Program-made: the position numbers and the translations under genes | The notes under the pieces: generated by a model | Databases searched by the model: none | Told to the model about the DNA's origin: nothing | Seen by the model: the letters and a program-made list of their open reading frames with translations, nothing else | DNA from: Giesbergeria anulus | GTDB lineage: Bacteria > Pseudomonadota > Gammaproteobacteria > Burkholderiales > Burkholderiaceae_C | Direction: 5' to 3' | DNA: 64,000 nucleotides | Assembly (NCBI RefSeq): GCF_900111115.1 | Contig: NZ_FOGD01000002.1 | Span: forward strand, 310,001-374,000 | Shown here: positions 1 through 7,667 of the stretch, in pieces | How positions within the stretch are numbered: position 1 is the first letter of the stretch | Layout of the letters: each line of letters opens with the position of its first letter

Positions 1-669
1 TTCCAGCGTCTTTTGCTTTTTCAGCTTGCCCTGACCGTGGCAAGAGGTGCAAGGTTCTGGAATGATCTTGCCCGTGCCCCGGCAGTGTGGGCAGGTTTGC
101 TGCACACTGAAGAAGCCTTGGCGCATTTGCACCACCCCTGAACCGCTACAGGTAGAGCAGGTCTTGGGGCTGGTGCCGGGTTTGGCACCGCTACCGTGGC
201 AGGTGTCACAGCTCTCCCAAGCAGGGATGCGAATTTCGGCATTCTTGCCACGGGCCGCCTCTTCCAGCGAGACCTCCATGGCATAGCTCAGATCGCTGCC
301 CCGATAGACTTGGCGTCCACCCGCACCACGGCCACCACGTCCACCGCCTTGGTTAAACATGTCGCCAAAAATATCGCCAAAGGCTTCGGCAAAACCACCA
401 AAGCCCTCAGCACCGGGGCCACTGTGGCCCCGATTGGGATCAACCCCGGCATGGCCGTGCTGGTCGTAAGCGGCGCGCTTTTGTGCATCCGAGAGCATCT
501 CGTAGGCCTCTTTGACCTCCTTGAACTTCTCTTCTGCGCCCTTGCTGGCCTCACCCTGGTTGCGATCCGGGTGGTGTTTCATCGCCAGCTTGCGATACGC
601 CTTTTTGATTTCTTCATCGGAAGCGGTTTTTGCCACCCCGAGGATTTCGTAAAAGTCTCTTTTCGACAT
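1..669 (-). CDS. dnaJ: Chaperone protein DnaJ (Hsp40), N-terminal 223 residues; 3' end outside window
   Basis: Co-chaperone that delivers unfolded proteins to DnaK and stimulates its ATPase in the cytoplasm. The frame is open from ATG at 669 to the window edge, so the C-terminal substrate-binding domain is missing only because the sequence ends. Visible in order: J domain with the HPD motif (KHHPDRN, about residues 32-38), a Gly/Phe-rich linker (about 70-115), and all four CxxCxGxG zinc-binding repeats ([32 protein letters not shown]; about residues 145-215). It lies 91 bp downstream of dnaK in the same orientation, the usual grpE-dnaK-dnaJ order. Very sure of identity. Confidence 0.97.
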   Translation of the reverse strand, partial: MSKRDFYEILGVAKTASDEEIKKAYRKLAMKHHPDRNQGEASKGAEEKFKEVKEAYEMLSDAQKRAAYDQHGHAGVDPNRGHSGPGAEGFGGFAEAFGDIFGDMFNQGGGRGGRGAGGRQVYRGSDLSYAMEVSLEEAARGKNAEIRIPAWESCDTCHGSGAKPGTSPKTCSTCSGSGVVQMRQGFFSVQQTCPHCRGTGKIIPEPCTSCHGQGKLKKQKTLE

Positions 670-695
670 AGATAGGTACCCGGTTGGAACAGGAA

Positions 696-735
696 CGCCG
701 CGCCGGACTCCCCGGTGTAGGAGCCTGGCGCGGCG
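696..735. repeat. Inverted repeat in the dnaK-dnaJ intercistronic gap
   Basis: Perfect 9-bp GC-only arms (CGCCGCGCC at 696-704 and GGCGCGGCG at 727-735) flank a 22-nt interior that can itself pair over 4 bp. Read in the direction of dnaK-dnaJ transcription there is no following T-run, so it is not a classical terminator. I infer an mRNA-processing or stabilising hairpin that could set the dnaK:dnaJ ratio. Confidence 0.6.
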
Positions 736-760
736 GTATGGGTCAGCGCAAGCGCTACCC

Positions 761-2737
761 TTAGCCCTTCTTGACTTCCTTCACCTCGGCGTCCACAACA
801 TTGTCGTCATCGGCAGGCTTGGCCGAAGAAGCATGGGCACCATGCCCACTGTGTCCACCGTGGGCACCACCTGCGCCCGCCTCGGCACCCGCAGCTTGCG
901 CTGCCTGTGCGGCTTGCTCATTGGCATACATTTTCTCGCCCAGCTTCTGGCTGGCAGCCATGAGGGCCGTAGTTTTTTCGTCGATAGCGGCCTTGTCTTC
1001 ACCCTTGAGCGCATCTTCCAAGGCTTTGACGGCAGACTCAATCGCGCTTTTTTCGGTGGCATCAAGCTTATCGCCATGCTCGACCAAGCTCTTGTTGACG
1101 CTGTGGACGGCGGCTTCACCTTGGTTGCGTGCTTGCACCAGTTCTAGCTTGCGGTGGTCTTCAGCGGCATTGAGTTCAGCATCTTTGACCATTTGCTGGA
1201 TTTCTTCTTCAGAAATACCGGAGTTGGCCTTGATGGTGATTTTGTTTTCCTTGCCGGTGGCCTTGTCTTTGGCGCCGACGTGCAAGATGCCGTTGGCATC
1301 AATGTCAAACGACACTTCGATCTGTGGCACGCCACGGGCCGAGGGAGGAATACCTTCGAGGTTGAACTCACCCAGCAGCTTGTTGCCCGAAGCAATTTCA
1401 CGCTCGCCTTGGAACACCTTGATGGTCACGGCAGGCTGGTTGTCATCCGCCGTAGAGAAGGTTTGGGCAAACTTGGTCGGGATCGTGGTGTTCTTGCTGA
1501 TCATCTTGGTCATCACGCCGCCCAGGGTTTCAATACCCAAAGACAACGGAGTCACGTCCAACAGCAGCACGTCTTTGCGATCACCCGACAGCACTTGGCC
1601 TTGGATGGCAGCACCCACGGCCACGGCTTCGTCGGGGTTGACGTCTTTGCGGGGTTCGCGGCCAAAGAATTCTTTGACCTTCTCTTGCACCTTGGGCATA
1701 CGGCTCATGCCGCCGACCAAAATCACGTCTTGGATGTCGGCAACGTTGATGCCTGCATCTTTAATAGCCATGCGGCAAGGAGCCATCGTGCGCTCGATCA
1801 GCTCTTCCACCAACTGTTCCAGCTTGGAGCGGGTCAGCTTGATGTTCAGGTGCTTGGGGCCAGAGGCATCGGCAGTGATGTAAGGCAGGTTGATGTCGGT
1901 GGCTGCTGAGTTGGACAGCTCGATCTTGGCCTTTTCTGCTGCTTCTTTCAGGCGTTGCAGGGCAAGCACGTCACGCGACAGATCGACGCCTTGGTCGCGC
2001 TTGAACTCAGCGATGATGAAGTCGATGATGCGTTGGTCAAAGTCTTCACCGCCCAAGAAGGTGTCGCCGTTGGTGGACAGCACTTCAAACTGCTTTTCGC
2101 CATCGACATCGGCAATTTCAATGATCGAGACGTCAAAAGTGCCGCCGCCCAAGTCATAGACGGCAATTTTGCGGTCGCCCTTTTCGGTTTTGTCCAAGCC
2201 AAAGGCCAGCGCTGCGGCGGTGGGTTCGTTGATGATGCGCTTAACATCCAAGCCCGCAATACGGCCAGCGTCTTTGGTGGCTTGGCGCTGCGCGTCGTTA
2301 AAGTAAGCTGGCACCGTAATCACGGCTTCAGTCACAGTTTCGCCGAGATAGTCTTCGGCGGTTTTCTTCATCTTGCGCAGCACTTCGGCGCTGATTTGTG
2401 GCGGGGCCAGCTTTTGGCCGCGCACTTCGACCCAAGCGTCGCCGTTGTCGGCGCGTGCAATGGTGAAGGGCATCAGGTCGATATCCTTTTGCACTTCTTT
2501 CTCGTCAAACTTGCGGCCAATCAGGCGCTTGGCAGCGTAGATGGTGTTTTTAGGGTTGGTGACGGCTTGGCGCTTGGCCGAAGCACCGACCAAAATCTCA
2601 CCGTCTTCTTGGTAGGCAATGATGGAAGGCGTAGTGCGTGCGCCTTCGCTGTTTTCAATCACTCTGGTGGTGTTGCCGTCCATGATGGCAACACAGCTAT
2701 TGGTGGTGCCCAAGTCGATACCGATGATTTTTGCCAT
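761..2737 (-). CDS. dnaK: Chaperone protein DnaK (Hsp70)
   Basis: ATP-dependent Hsp70 chaperone of 658 aa, slightly longer than the usual 635-645. The N-terminus reads [17 protein letters not shown] (phosphate-1 motif), and the nucleotide-binding domain contains the phosphate-2 loop [12 protein letters not shown] and the adenosine motif VGGMSRMP. The substrate-binding domain begins after the conserved linker [13 protein letters not shown]. The extra length is a Gly/Ala/His-rich stretch ([12 protein letters not shown]) just before the acidic tail ending [10 protein letters not shown]. The ATG at 2737 is preceded by GGAGAGAG at good spacing. It is transcribed from the grpE heat-shock promoter and possibly from a weaker one in the 91-bp gap upstream. 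Confidence 0.98.
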   Translation of the reverse strand: MAKIIGIDLGTTNSCVAIMDGNTTRVIENSEGARTTPSIIAYQEDGEILVGASAKRQAVTNPKNTIYAAKRLIGRKFDEKEVQKDIDLMPFTIARADNGDAWVEVRGQKLAPPQISAEVLRKMKKTAEDYLGETVTEAVITVPAYFNDAQRQATKDAGRIAGLDVKRIINEPTAAALAFGLDKTEKGDRKIAVYDLGGGTFDVSIIEIADVDGEKQFEVLSTNGDTFLGGEDFDQRIIDFIIAEFKRDQGVDLSRDVLALQRLKEAAEKAKIELSNSAATDINLPYITADASGPKHLNIKLTRSKLEQLVEELIERTMAPCRMAIKDAGINVADIQDVILVGGMSRMPKVQEKVKEFFGREPRKDVNPDEAVAVGAAIQGQVLSGDRKDVLLLDVTPLSLGIETLGGVMTKMISKNTTIPTKFAQTFSTADDNQPAVTIKVFQGEREIASGNKLLGEFNLEGIPPSARGVPQIEVSFDIDANGILHVGAKDKATGKENKITIKANSGISEEEIQQMVKDAELNAAEDHRKLELVQARNQGEAAVHSVNKSLVEHGDKLDATEKSAIESAVKALEDALKGEDKAAIDEKTTALMAASQKLGEKMYANEQAAQAAQAAGAEAGAGGAHGGHSGHGAHASSAKPADDDNVVDAEVKEVKKG

Positions 2738-2783
2738 GATTTCTCTCTCCGCGATCTAAGTAAAATTATTGAATGCGTCTAAC

Positions 2784-2823
2784 GTGTGGCCTGTTGACAA
2801 GGCTTCAAGCCGGACAGGCCCAC
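2784..2823 (-). promoter_or_regulatory. grpE-dnaK intergenic hairpin and weak sigma-32-like boxes
   Basis: On the minus strand CTTGAAG (2803-2809), a 13-bp spacer and CCACAC (2784-2789) resemble a heat-shock promoter with a poor -10. The same bases lie inside an interrupted inverted repeat (GTGGCCTGT at 2786-2794 with ACAGGCCCAC at 2814-2823, plus an inner GGCTT/AAGCC). In the plus direction the hairpin is followed by seven T, so it would look like a terminator only against the operon. I infer a possible secondary dnaK promoter or an mRNA hairpin; neither is certain. Confidence 0.35.
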
Positions 2824-2828
2824 TTTTT

Positions 2829-3377
2829 TTATTTGGGTGCCGTGACAGTGACCAATGCCGGGCGCAGAATGCGGTCAGCAATCACATAGCCCTTTTGCAA
2901 CACCGCCACCACCGTATTAGGCTCCTGTTCTGCCGGAACCACGCTAATGGCTTGGTGGAAGTTAGGATTGAATTTTTCGCCTGCTGGGGGGTTGATGGCT
3001 ACCACCTTGTTGCGCTCTAACGCGGCGGTCAGTTGGCGCAAGGTGGCATTCGAGCCTTCGCGCAACTGCTGCGCCGTGGCGTTGGGCAGAGCCAGCGCCG
3101 CATCCAAACTATCACAGACGGGCAGCAGGCTCTCAGCAAAGCCCTCAATGCCAAATTTGCGTGCTTTGGCAATCTCTTCTTCGGCGCGGCGGCGGGCGTT
3201 TTCGGCCTCGGCCTTGGCGCGCAAAAACTGGTCGGCCAAATCGGCACTCTTGGCCTTGAGTTCAGCCAGCTCGGACTGCAAACGCGCCATCTCGTCAGAG
3301 GCATTGGCGGCCAGCGCGGCCTCGATCTCTTCGGGAGCGGGGGCTACGGCAGGAGCAGAAGTGTGGTTTTCAGACAT
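2829..3377 (-). CDS. grpE: Nucleotide exchange factor GrpE
   Basis: Exchanges ADP for ATP on DnaK. From ATG at 3377 ([11 protein letters not shown]) the protein is 182 aa, the usual family length. A long coiled coil (about residues 25-80, [32 protein letters not shown]) leads into the conserved GrpE core ([16 protein letters not shown]) and the C-terminal beta domain ([12 protein letters not shown]). An in-frame start at 3446 is rejected because it lies upstream of the heat-shock promoter elements, so the natural transcript would not include it. It is the first gene of grpE-dnaK-dnaJ. Confidence 0.95.
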   Translation of the reverse strand: MSENHTSAPAVAPAPEEIEAALAANASDEMARLQSELAELKAKSADLADQFLRAKAEAENARRRAEEEIAKARKFGIEGFAESLLPVCDSLDAALALPNATAQQLREGSNATLRQLTAALERNKVVAINPPAGEKFNPNFHQAISVVPAEQEPNTVVAVLQKGYVIADRILRPALVTVTAPK

Positions 3378-3424
3378 GTCGGAAACTCTGGTAGAAGAAA
3401 CTGATAAAACAGTGTGCCCTGCAC

Positions 3425-3452
3425 AGATGGGGCGCTTACCACCCATTTCAAG
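3425..3452 (-). promoter_or_regulatory. Sigma-32 heat-shock promoter of grpE-dnaK-dnaJ
   Basis: On the minus strand CTTGAAA (3446-3452), a 13-bp spacer and CCCCATCT (3425-3432) match the RpoH consensus CTTGAAA-N11-15-CCCCATnT at essentially every position. The predicted start is near 3418, giving a 5' leader of about 40 nt before the grpE ATG. Confidence 0.88.
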
Positions 3453-3513
3453 GGCAGCGGCGCATCACAGGTTTGGGCTACCTACCCCAAATTGGGCAGA
3501 ATGGCTTGCCAAG

Positions 3514-3543
3514 TGTACAGGTGCGCTGGCCTAGGGCTATAAT
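3514..3543 (+). promoter_or_regulatory. Probable sigma-70 promoter of rpsF-priB-rpsR-rplI
   Basis: A perfect TATAAT (3538-3543) is preceded at 18 bp by TGTACA (3514-3519), a 4/6 match to the -35 box. Predicted transcription start is near 3550, about 60 nt before rpsF. Divergent from the heat-shock promoter. Confidence 0.6.
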
Positions 3544-3608
3544 CTTGGGTTTTGCCTTGCCACACTGCTACAGGCGCAGCAGGTGGTTCTCATCCAGAAG
3601 GAGTATGC

Positions 3609-4022
3609 ATGCGTCATTACGAAATCATTTTGTTGATCCACCCGGATCAAAGCGAGCAGGTTCCTGCCATGCTCGAACGTTACAAGGGCATGATCGTCGC
3701 TGGCGGCGGTCAAGTTCACCGTGTTGAAGATTGGGGCCGCCGTCAACTGGCTTACCTGATCAACAAGCTGGCCAAGGCCCACTACCTGTGCGTCAACATC
3801 GAAGCTGACCAAGCTGTGATGGCCGAACTGGAGCACGCCTTCAAGTTCAACGATGCCGTGCTGCGTCACCTCACCGTGCAAAAGAAGAAGGCTGAAACCG
3901 GCCCCTCTTCGATGATGAAGACCGTTGAGCGCGAAGAAGCCCGCAAAGCCAGCCAAGCCGAATACGCTGCTGCTGGTGAACGCGCTGAGCGTCCAGACCG
4001 CGCAGAGCGCACAGAGCGCTAA
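3609..4022 (+). CDS. rpsF: 30S ribosomal protein S6
   Basis: Small-subunit protein that binds 16S rRNA as a heterodimer with S18, encoded two genes downstream. 137 aa, starting [18 protein letters not shown], the typical S6 N-terminus, with the [16 protein letters not shown] motif near residue 40. The tail after about residue 100 is charged and repetitive ([14 protein letters not shown]), a feature common in betaproteobacterial S6 and comparable to the glutamate tail of E. coli S6. ATG at 3609 is preceded by AAGGAG (3598-3603). First gene of the rpsF-priB-rpsR-rplI operon. Confidence 0.97.
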   Translation: MRHYEIILLIHPDQSEQVPAMLERYKGMIVAGGGQVHRVEDWGRRQLAYLINKLAKAHYLCVNIEADQAVMAELEHAFKFNDAVLRHLTVQKKKAETGPSSMMKTVEREEARKASQAEYAAAGERAERPDRAERTER

Positions 4023-4042
4023 GCCCTAGGCCTGCCACCGGA

Positions 4043-4333
4043 GTGGAAAACCGCGTCGCCCTGACTGCCTGTATCGCCGAGGCCGAGCCTTTGCGATTCA
4101 CGCCTGCCGGACTGCCCGCCATTGCCCTGCGTCTGGAGCACAGCTCGCAACAGCAAGAGGCCGGTCAGCCCCGCGAAGTCAAGGCCAGCATGAAGGCTGT
4201 GGCCTTTGGCACCTTGGCCGAGCAATTGGCTCGGCAGCCTGTAGGTAGCCTTTGGCAGTTCAGCGGTTTTTTAGCCACTCCGCGCAACGGCAGGCATGTG
4301 GTGCTGCACGTTCAGGATATTCAACAAAACTAA
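4043..4333 (+). CDS. priB: Primosomal replication protein N (PriB)
   Basis: Single OB-fold protein that binds ssDNA and PriA during replication restart. 96 aa, close to the 104 aa of E. coli PriB. The pattern ([17 protein letters not shown] near the N-terminus, [26 protein letters not shown] at the C-terminus) is that of PriB/SSB OB folds. It starts with GTG at 4043, with only GGA directly before it, so translation is probably coupled to rpsF, which stops 20 nt upstream. Position between rpsF and rpsR is diagnostic. Confidence 0.92.
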   Translation: MENRVALTACIAEAEPLRFTPAGLPAIALRLEHSSQQQEAGQPREVKASMKAVAFGTLAEQLARQPVGSLWQFSGFLATPRNGRHVVLHVQDIQQN

Positions 4334-4350
4334 TTTTCAAGAGGTCCGCA

Positions 4351-4632
4351 ATGGCCACGTTCAAGAAATTCAACAAAGACAAGCGCCCCAAGCGCAATAC
4401 CCAATCGCTGCTGTTCAAGCGCAAGCGCTTCTGCCGCTTCACCGTCACTGGCGTCGAAGAAATCGACTACAAAGACGTGGACACCCTGCGTGACTTTATT
4501 GCTGAAAACGGCAAGATCATTCCCGCACGCCTGACCGGCACCCGCGCCATCTACCAGCGCCAGCTCAACACTGCCATCAAGCGCGCCCGCTTCTTGGCCC
4601 TGGTGCCTTACAGCGACCAGCACAAGATCTAA
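4351..4632 (+). CDS. rpsR: 30S ribosomal protein S18
   Basis: Partner of S6 on the 30S platform. 93 aa from ATG at 4351 ([16 protein letters not shown]), preceded by AAGAGG; an upstream in-frame start at 4252 would overlap priB and is rejected. The S18 signature is present: [19 protein letters not shown] followed by [29 protein letters not shown]. The stop overlaps the Shine-Dalgarno sequence of rplI. Confidence 0.97.
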   Translation: MATFKKFNKDKRPKRNTQSLLFKRKRFCRFTVTGVEEIDYKDVDTLRDFIAENGKIIPARLTGTRAIYQRQLNTAIKRARFLALVPYSDQHKI

Positions 4633-4644
4633 GGAGCACAACCC

Positions 4645-5097
4645 ATGCAAATCATCCTGCTCGACAAGGTTGTGAACCTCGGTAACCTCGGTGATCTGGT
4701 CAAGGTCAAAGACGGTTACGCCCGTAACTTCCTGATCCCCACAGGCCGCGCCCGCCGCGCCACTGCTGCCGCTAAGGCCGAATTCGAAGCCAAGCGCGCC
4801 GAACTCGAAAAAGCTGCTGCTGAAAAGCTGGCCGCTGCTCAAGCCGAAGGCGAAAAGCTGGCTGGCAAGGTATTCAAGCTGACGCAAAAGGCTGGCGTTG
4901 ATGGCCGTCTGTTTGGTTCTGTGACCAACCACGACATCGCCGACGAGCTGAATAAGCAAGGCTTTAAGGTGCTCAAGTCGCAGATTCGTCTGCCCAACGG
5001 CCCCATCAAGACCATTGGCGACAACACTGTCAACGTGGCCCTGCACACCGATGTGGTGGCAGAAGTTACCGTGTCGGTGTACGGCGAAACCGCCTGA
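4645..5097 (+). CDS. rplI: 50S ribosomal protein L9
   Basis: Elongated large-subunit protein that binds 23S rRNA near the L1 stalk. 150 aa, the normal length. It begins [30 protein letters not shown] (N-terminal rRNA-binding domain), then a long connecting alpha helix (residues about 45-75, Ala/Glu/Lys-rich) and the C-terminal domain ([17 protein letters not shown]). AAGGAG at the rpsR stop serves as its ribosome-binding site. Last gene before the terminator. Confidence 0.97.
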   Translation: MQIILLDKVVNLGNLGDLVKVKDGYARNFLIPTGRARRATAAAKAEFEAKRAELEKAAAEKLAAAQAEGEKLAGKVFKLTQKAGVDGRLFGSVTNHDIADELNKQGFKVLKSQIRLPNGPIKTIGDNTVNVALHTDVVAEVTVSVYGETA

Positions 5098-5118
5098 TAG
5101 CGCCCTGCGCTGCCTAGC

Positions 5119-5146
5119 AACCGCCTTCGGGCGGTTTTTTGTTTTC
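5119..5146 (+). terminator. Rho-independent terminator of the rpsF-rplI operon
   Basis: AACCGCC (5119-5125), TTCG tetraloop, GGCGGTT (5130-5136), followed by a T-rich tail (TTTTTTGTTTT). A UUCG-capped 7-bp stem 22 nt after the rplI stop. Confidence 0.93.
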
Positions 5147-5180
5147 CCGTTAGCATCCCCGGCTTGCTCCAAGGAACCCG

Positions 5181-7652
5181 ATGTCTTCTGACCCCTTCAT
5201 GCCTATGGATGGTGGCTTTGCCCCCTACGATGACCGCGAGCTTTCGCAACTGCGCGTGCCGCCCCAATCCATCGAGTCAGAGTCCAGTGTGCTGGGTGGC
5301 TTGTTGCTGGACAACAATGCTTGGGAGCGGGTAGGTGATCTGTTGATGGAGACCGATTTTTACCGCCACGATCACCAGTTAATCTACTCCAGCATTGGCA
5401 AGCTCATCAACGAGAACAAGCCCGCTGACGTCATCACGGTGTATGAAAAGTTGCAAGGCATCGGCAAAGCCGAAGAGGTGGGCGGGCTGACCTATCTGAA
5501 CAGCTTGGCGCAGTACGTACCCAGCGCCAGCAACATTCGTCGCTATGCCGAAATCGTGCGCGAGCGCTCCATTTTGCGCAAACTGGTCACGGCCAGCGAT
5601 GAAATTGCCACCAATGCCTTCAACCCCCAAGGACGTCCAGTAGAAAAAATTCTGGACGAGGCCGAGCAAAAAATCTTCAATATCGGTGAAGAAGGCTCGC
5701 GGATGAAGCAGGGCTTTCAGCCGATGGAGCAGTTGGTCAGCACCCTAATGGGGCGCGTCCAAGAAATGGCCGACAACCCCAACGATATCACCGGCGTAGC
5801 CACTGGCTTTATTGACCTTGATCGCATGACTTCGGGGCTGCAAGCCGGGGACATGGTGGTGCTGGCAGCGCGGCCCTCGATGGGCAAGGCACAGCCACTG
5901 GATGCCCAAGTGCGCACCCGCACCGGCTGGAAGGCGATGGGCGACCTAGAGGTCGGCGACGGGCTGGCCTCAGTGGATGGCCGAGCCTCTATCGTTACGG
6001 GTATTTTTCCGCAAGGAGTGCGACAGGTCTATCGCCTGAGCTTCTCGGACGGGCGTAGCGCCGAAGCCTGCGCCGAACATTTATGGCGCGTGCATTGCCG
6101 ACACTGGCAAGCTGCCAAAGTACTCAGTACCGCTGACATCATGGCGTTGCTGGAAAAAACCCGCTACCAAGGGCGCTTATGGATAGATACGGCCAGTGGT
6201 GATTTTGGTCACCACGATCCCTTGCCCATCGACCCGTGGGTGCTAGGGGCTTTGTTGGGTGACGGTAGTTTGACAGGTACTGGCACGGTACGTTTTGCCA
6301 CGGCCTCGCCCCAGATGTTGGCAACCCTAGAGGCCCGTGTCGGTGCCGACATGACCGTGACCCATGCGCAAAACTATGATTACCGCATCGTGCGCCAAGA
6401 TCGGGGCCACGTGCTGGGGTTGCAAGGCGCACAGGCCAACCCCTTGCGGGTGGCGCTAGAGAGCCTACAGCTGTGGGGCTTGGCCAGCGATGCCAAGTTT
6501 ATTCCGCGTCTGTATCTGGAGGCCCATCGGGCCGCCCGTTTGGATGTATTGCGTGGCTTGCTCGATACCGATGGTTGGGTAGAGCGCTGGGGCAGCGTGC
6601 GCTTTTCTACCGCCAGCCCCCAATTGGCTCAGGATATGGCCGAACTGGTGCGCTCGCTGGGGGGCTGGTGCTCCATCAGCAGCAAAACGCCACATTACCG
6701 CAACAGCCACGGCCTGCGGGTGCCAGGGCTACCCGCCTATATTTGCCACATCGCCCATCCGCAGCCACGCTCACTGTTTCTGTTGTCAGAAAAACAGGCA
6801 CGCTTGCCGGTAGAGCGCCAACGGGCCAAGCGCCTCACCATCACTGGCATTGCTCCTAGCCGCGAAGCACCATGCCAGTGCATTGCCGTGAGCCACCCAG
6901 AACACTTGTACATCACCAATGACGATGTAGTCACGCATAACACCGCCTTTGCTGTGAACATTGCCGAGCATGTAGCCCTGCACGAAGGGTTGCCGGTAGC
7001 CATTTTCTCGATGGAAATGGGCGCTGCCCAATTGGCGGTACGGATCGTAGGCTCCATTGCCAAGGTAGATCAATCCCACCTGCGCAACGGCAGGCTGACC
7101 ACCGACGAATGGCCGCGCCTGACCGAAGCCATCGAAAAACTGCGCAATGTATCGTTGCATATTGACGAAACCCCCGGTCTGACCCCGTCAGAGTTGCGCG
7201 CCAATGCCCGGCGCTTGGCGCGCCAGTGTGGCCAGTTGGGGCTGATTGTGGTGGACTATTTGCAACTGATGAGCGGTTCGGCAGGCTCGCAAGGTGAAAA
7301 CCGCGCCACCGAATTGGGCGAGATTTCGCGCGGCCTCAAAATGCTGGCCAAGGAGCTGCAATGTCCGGTGATTGCGCTGTCACAGCTCAACCGCAGCGTA
7401 GAGACGCGCACCGACAAGCGCCCGATGATGTCGGATTTGCGCGAATCGGGTGCGATTGAGCAGGATGCAGACATCATCATGTTTATCTACCGTGATGACT
7501 ACTACAACAAAGACAGCAAAGAGCCCAATGTGGCCGAGATTATCATTGGCAAGCAGCGCAATGGCCCTACCGGTACCGTCAAGCTGTACTTTCAAAAATC
7601 CCAGACACGCTTTGAAAGTCTAGCTACGGGTGCCAACGACGGCGATTACTAA
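5181..7652 (+). CDS. dnaB: Replicative DNA helicase DnaB, interrupted by an in-frame intein
   Basis: Hexameric fork helicase that unwinds DNA 5'-3' and recruits DnaG primase. The ORF is 823 aa, but residues 237-587 are an intein; the spliced helicase would be 472 aa, the normal DnaB length. N-extein: primase-interacting N-domain (PPQSIESESSVLGGLLLD) and linker, then the RecA-like domain up to the Walker A AARPSMGK. C-extein resumes with TAFAVNIAEHVAL, restoring the P-loop SMGKTAF, and continues through Walker B (LIVVDYLQLM) and the arginine-finger/loop region (MSDLRESGAIEQDADIIMFIYRDDYY). Without splicing the P-loop is split, so the helicase should be inactive. AAGGAA lies before ATG 5181. 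Confidence 0.97.
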   Translation: MSSDPFMPMDGGFAPYDDRELSQLRVPPQSIESESSVLGGLLLDNNAWERVGDLLMETDFYRHDHQLIYSSIGKLINENKPADVITVYEKLQGIGKAEEVGGLTYLNSLAQYVPSASNIRRYAEIVRERSILRKLVTASDEIATNAFNPQGRPVEKILDEAEQKIFNIGEEGSRMKQGFQPMEQLVSTLMGRVQEMADNPNDITGVATGFIDLDRMTSGLQAGDMVVLAARPSMGKAQPLDAQVRTRTGWKAMGDLEVGDGLASVDGRASIVTGIFPQGVRQVYRLSFSDGRSAEACAEHLWRVHCRHWQAAKVLSTADIMALLEKTRYQGRLWIDTASGDFGHHDPLPIDPWVLGALLGDGSLTGTGTVRFATASPQMLATLEARVGADMTVTHAQNYDYRIVRQDRGHVLGLQGAQANPLRVALESLQLWGLASDAKFIPRLYLEAHRAARLDVLRGLLDTDGWVERWGSVRFSTASPQLAQDMAELVRSLGGWCSISSKTPHYRNSHGLRVPGLPAYICHIAHPQPRSLFLLSEKQARLPVERQRAKRLTITGIAPSREAPCQCIAVSHPEHLYITNDDVVTHNTAFAVNIAEHVALHEGLPVAIFSMEMGAAQLAVRIVGSIAKVDQSHLRNGRLTTDEWPRLTEAIEKLRNVSLHIDETPGLTPSELRANARRLARQCGQLGLIVVDYLQLMSGSAGSQGENRATELGEISRGLKMLAKELQCPVIALSQLNRSVETRTDKRPMMSDLRESGAIEQDADIIMFIYRDDYYNKDSKEPNVAEIIIGKQRNGPTGTVKLYFQKSQTRFESLATGANDGDY
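5889..6941 (+). mobile_element. Class 3-type intein with LAGLIDADG homing endonuclease in the DnaB P-loop
   Basis: 351-residue protein-splicing element lying exactly between Lys and Thr of the Walker A motif (SMGK/TAF). It starts with Ala rather than Cys/Ser (AQPLDAQVRTRTG). Block B has EACAEHLWRVH with His64 and Trp66; block F has CQCIAVSHPEHLYIT with Cys331 where most inteins have Asp; block G ends VVTHN with Thr349, His350, Asn351, followed by Thr as +1. Trp/Cys/Thr at these positions is the signature of class 3 inteins, which use the block F Cys as the first nucleophile. Endonuclease blocks C (VLGALLGDGSL, about 118-128), D (KFIP, 203-206) and E (LRGLLDTDGWV, 221-231) keep their acidic residues, so homing activity may be intact. 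No frameshift. Confidence 0.93.
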
Positions 7653-7667
7653 GCACGGAGCACAGCC

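Noticed and set aside
771-1883. 370-aa open frame antisense to dnaK
   Set aside because: Ser/Ala-rich translation with no family features and no ribosome-binding site; a mirror of the GC-rich codon pattern of dnaK.
2786-2830. Plus-strand rho-independent terminator in the grpE-dnaK gap
   Set aside because: Correct shape, but no plus-strand gene is there to terminate; treated as an RNA hairpin or promoter region.
3378-3446. Longer grpE start at 3446
   Set aside because: It lies upstream of the sigma-32 promoter elements.
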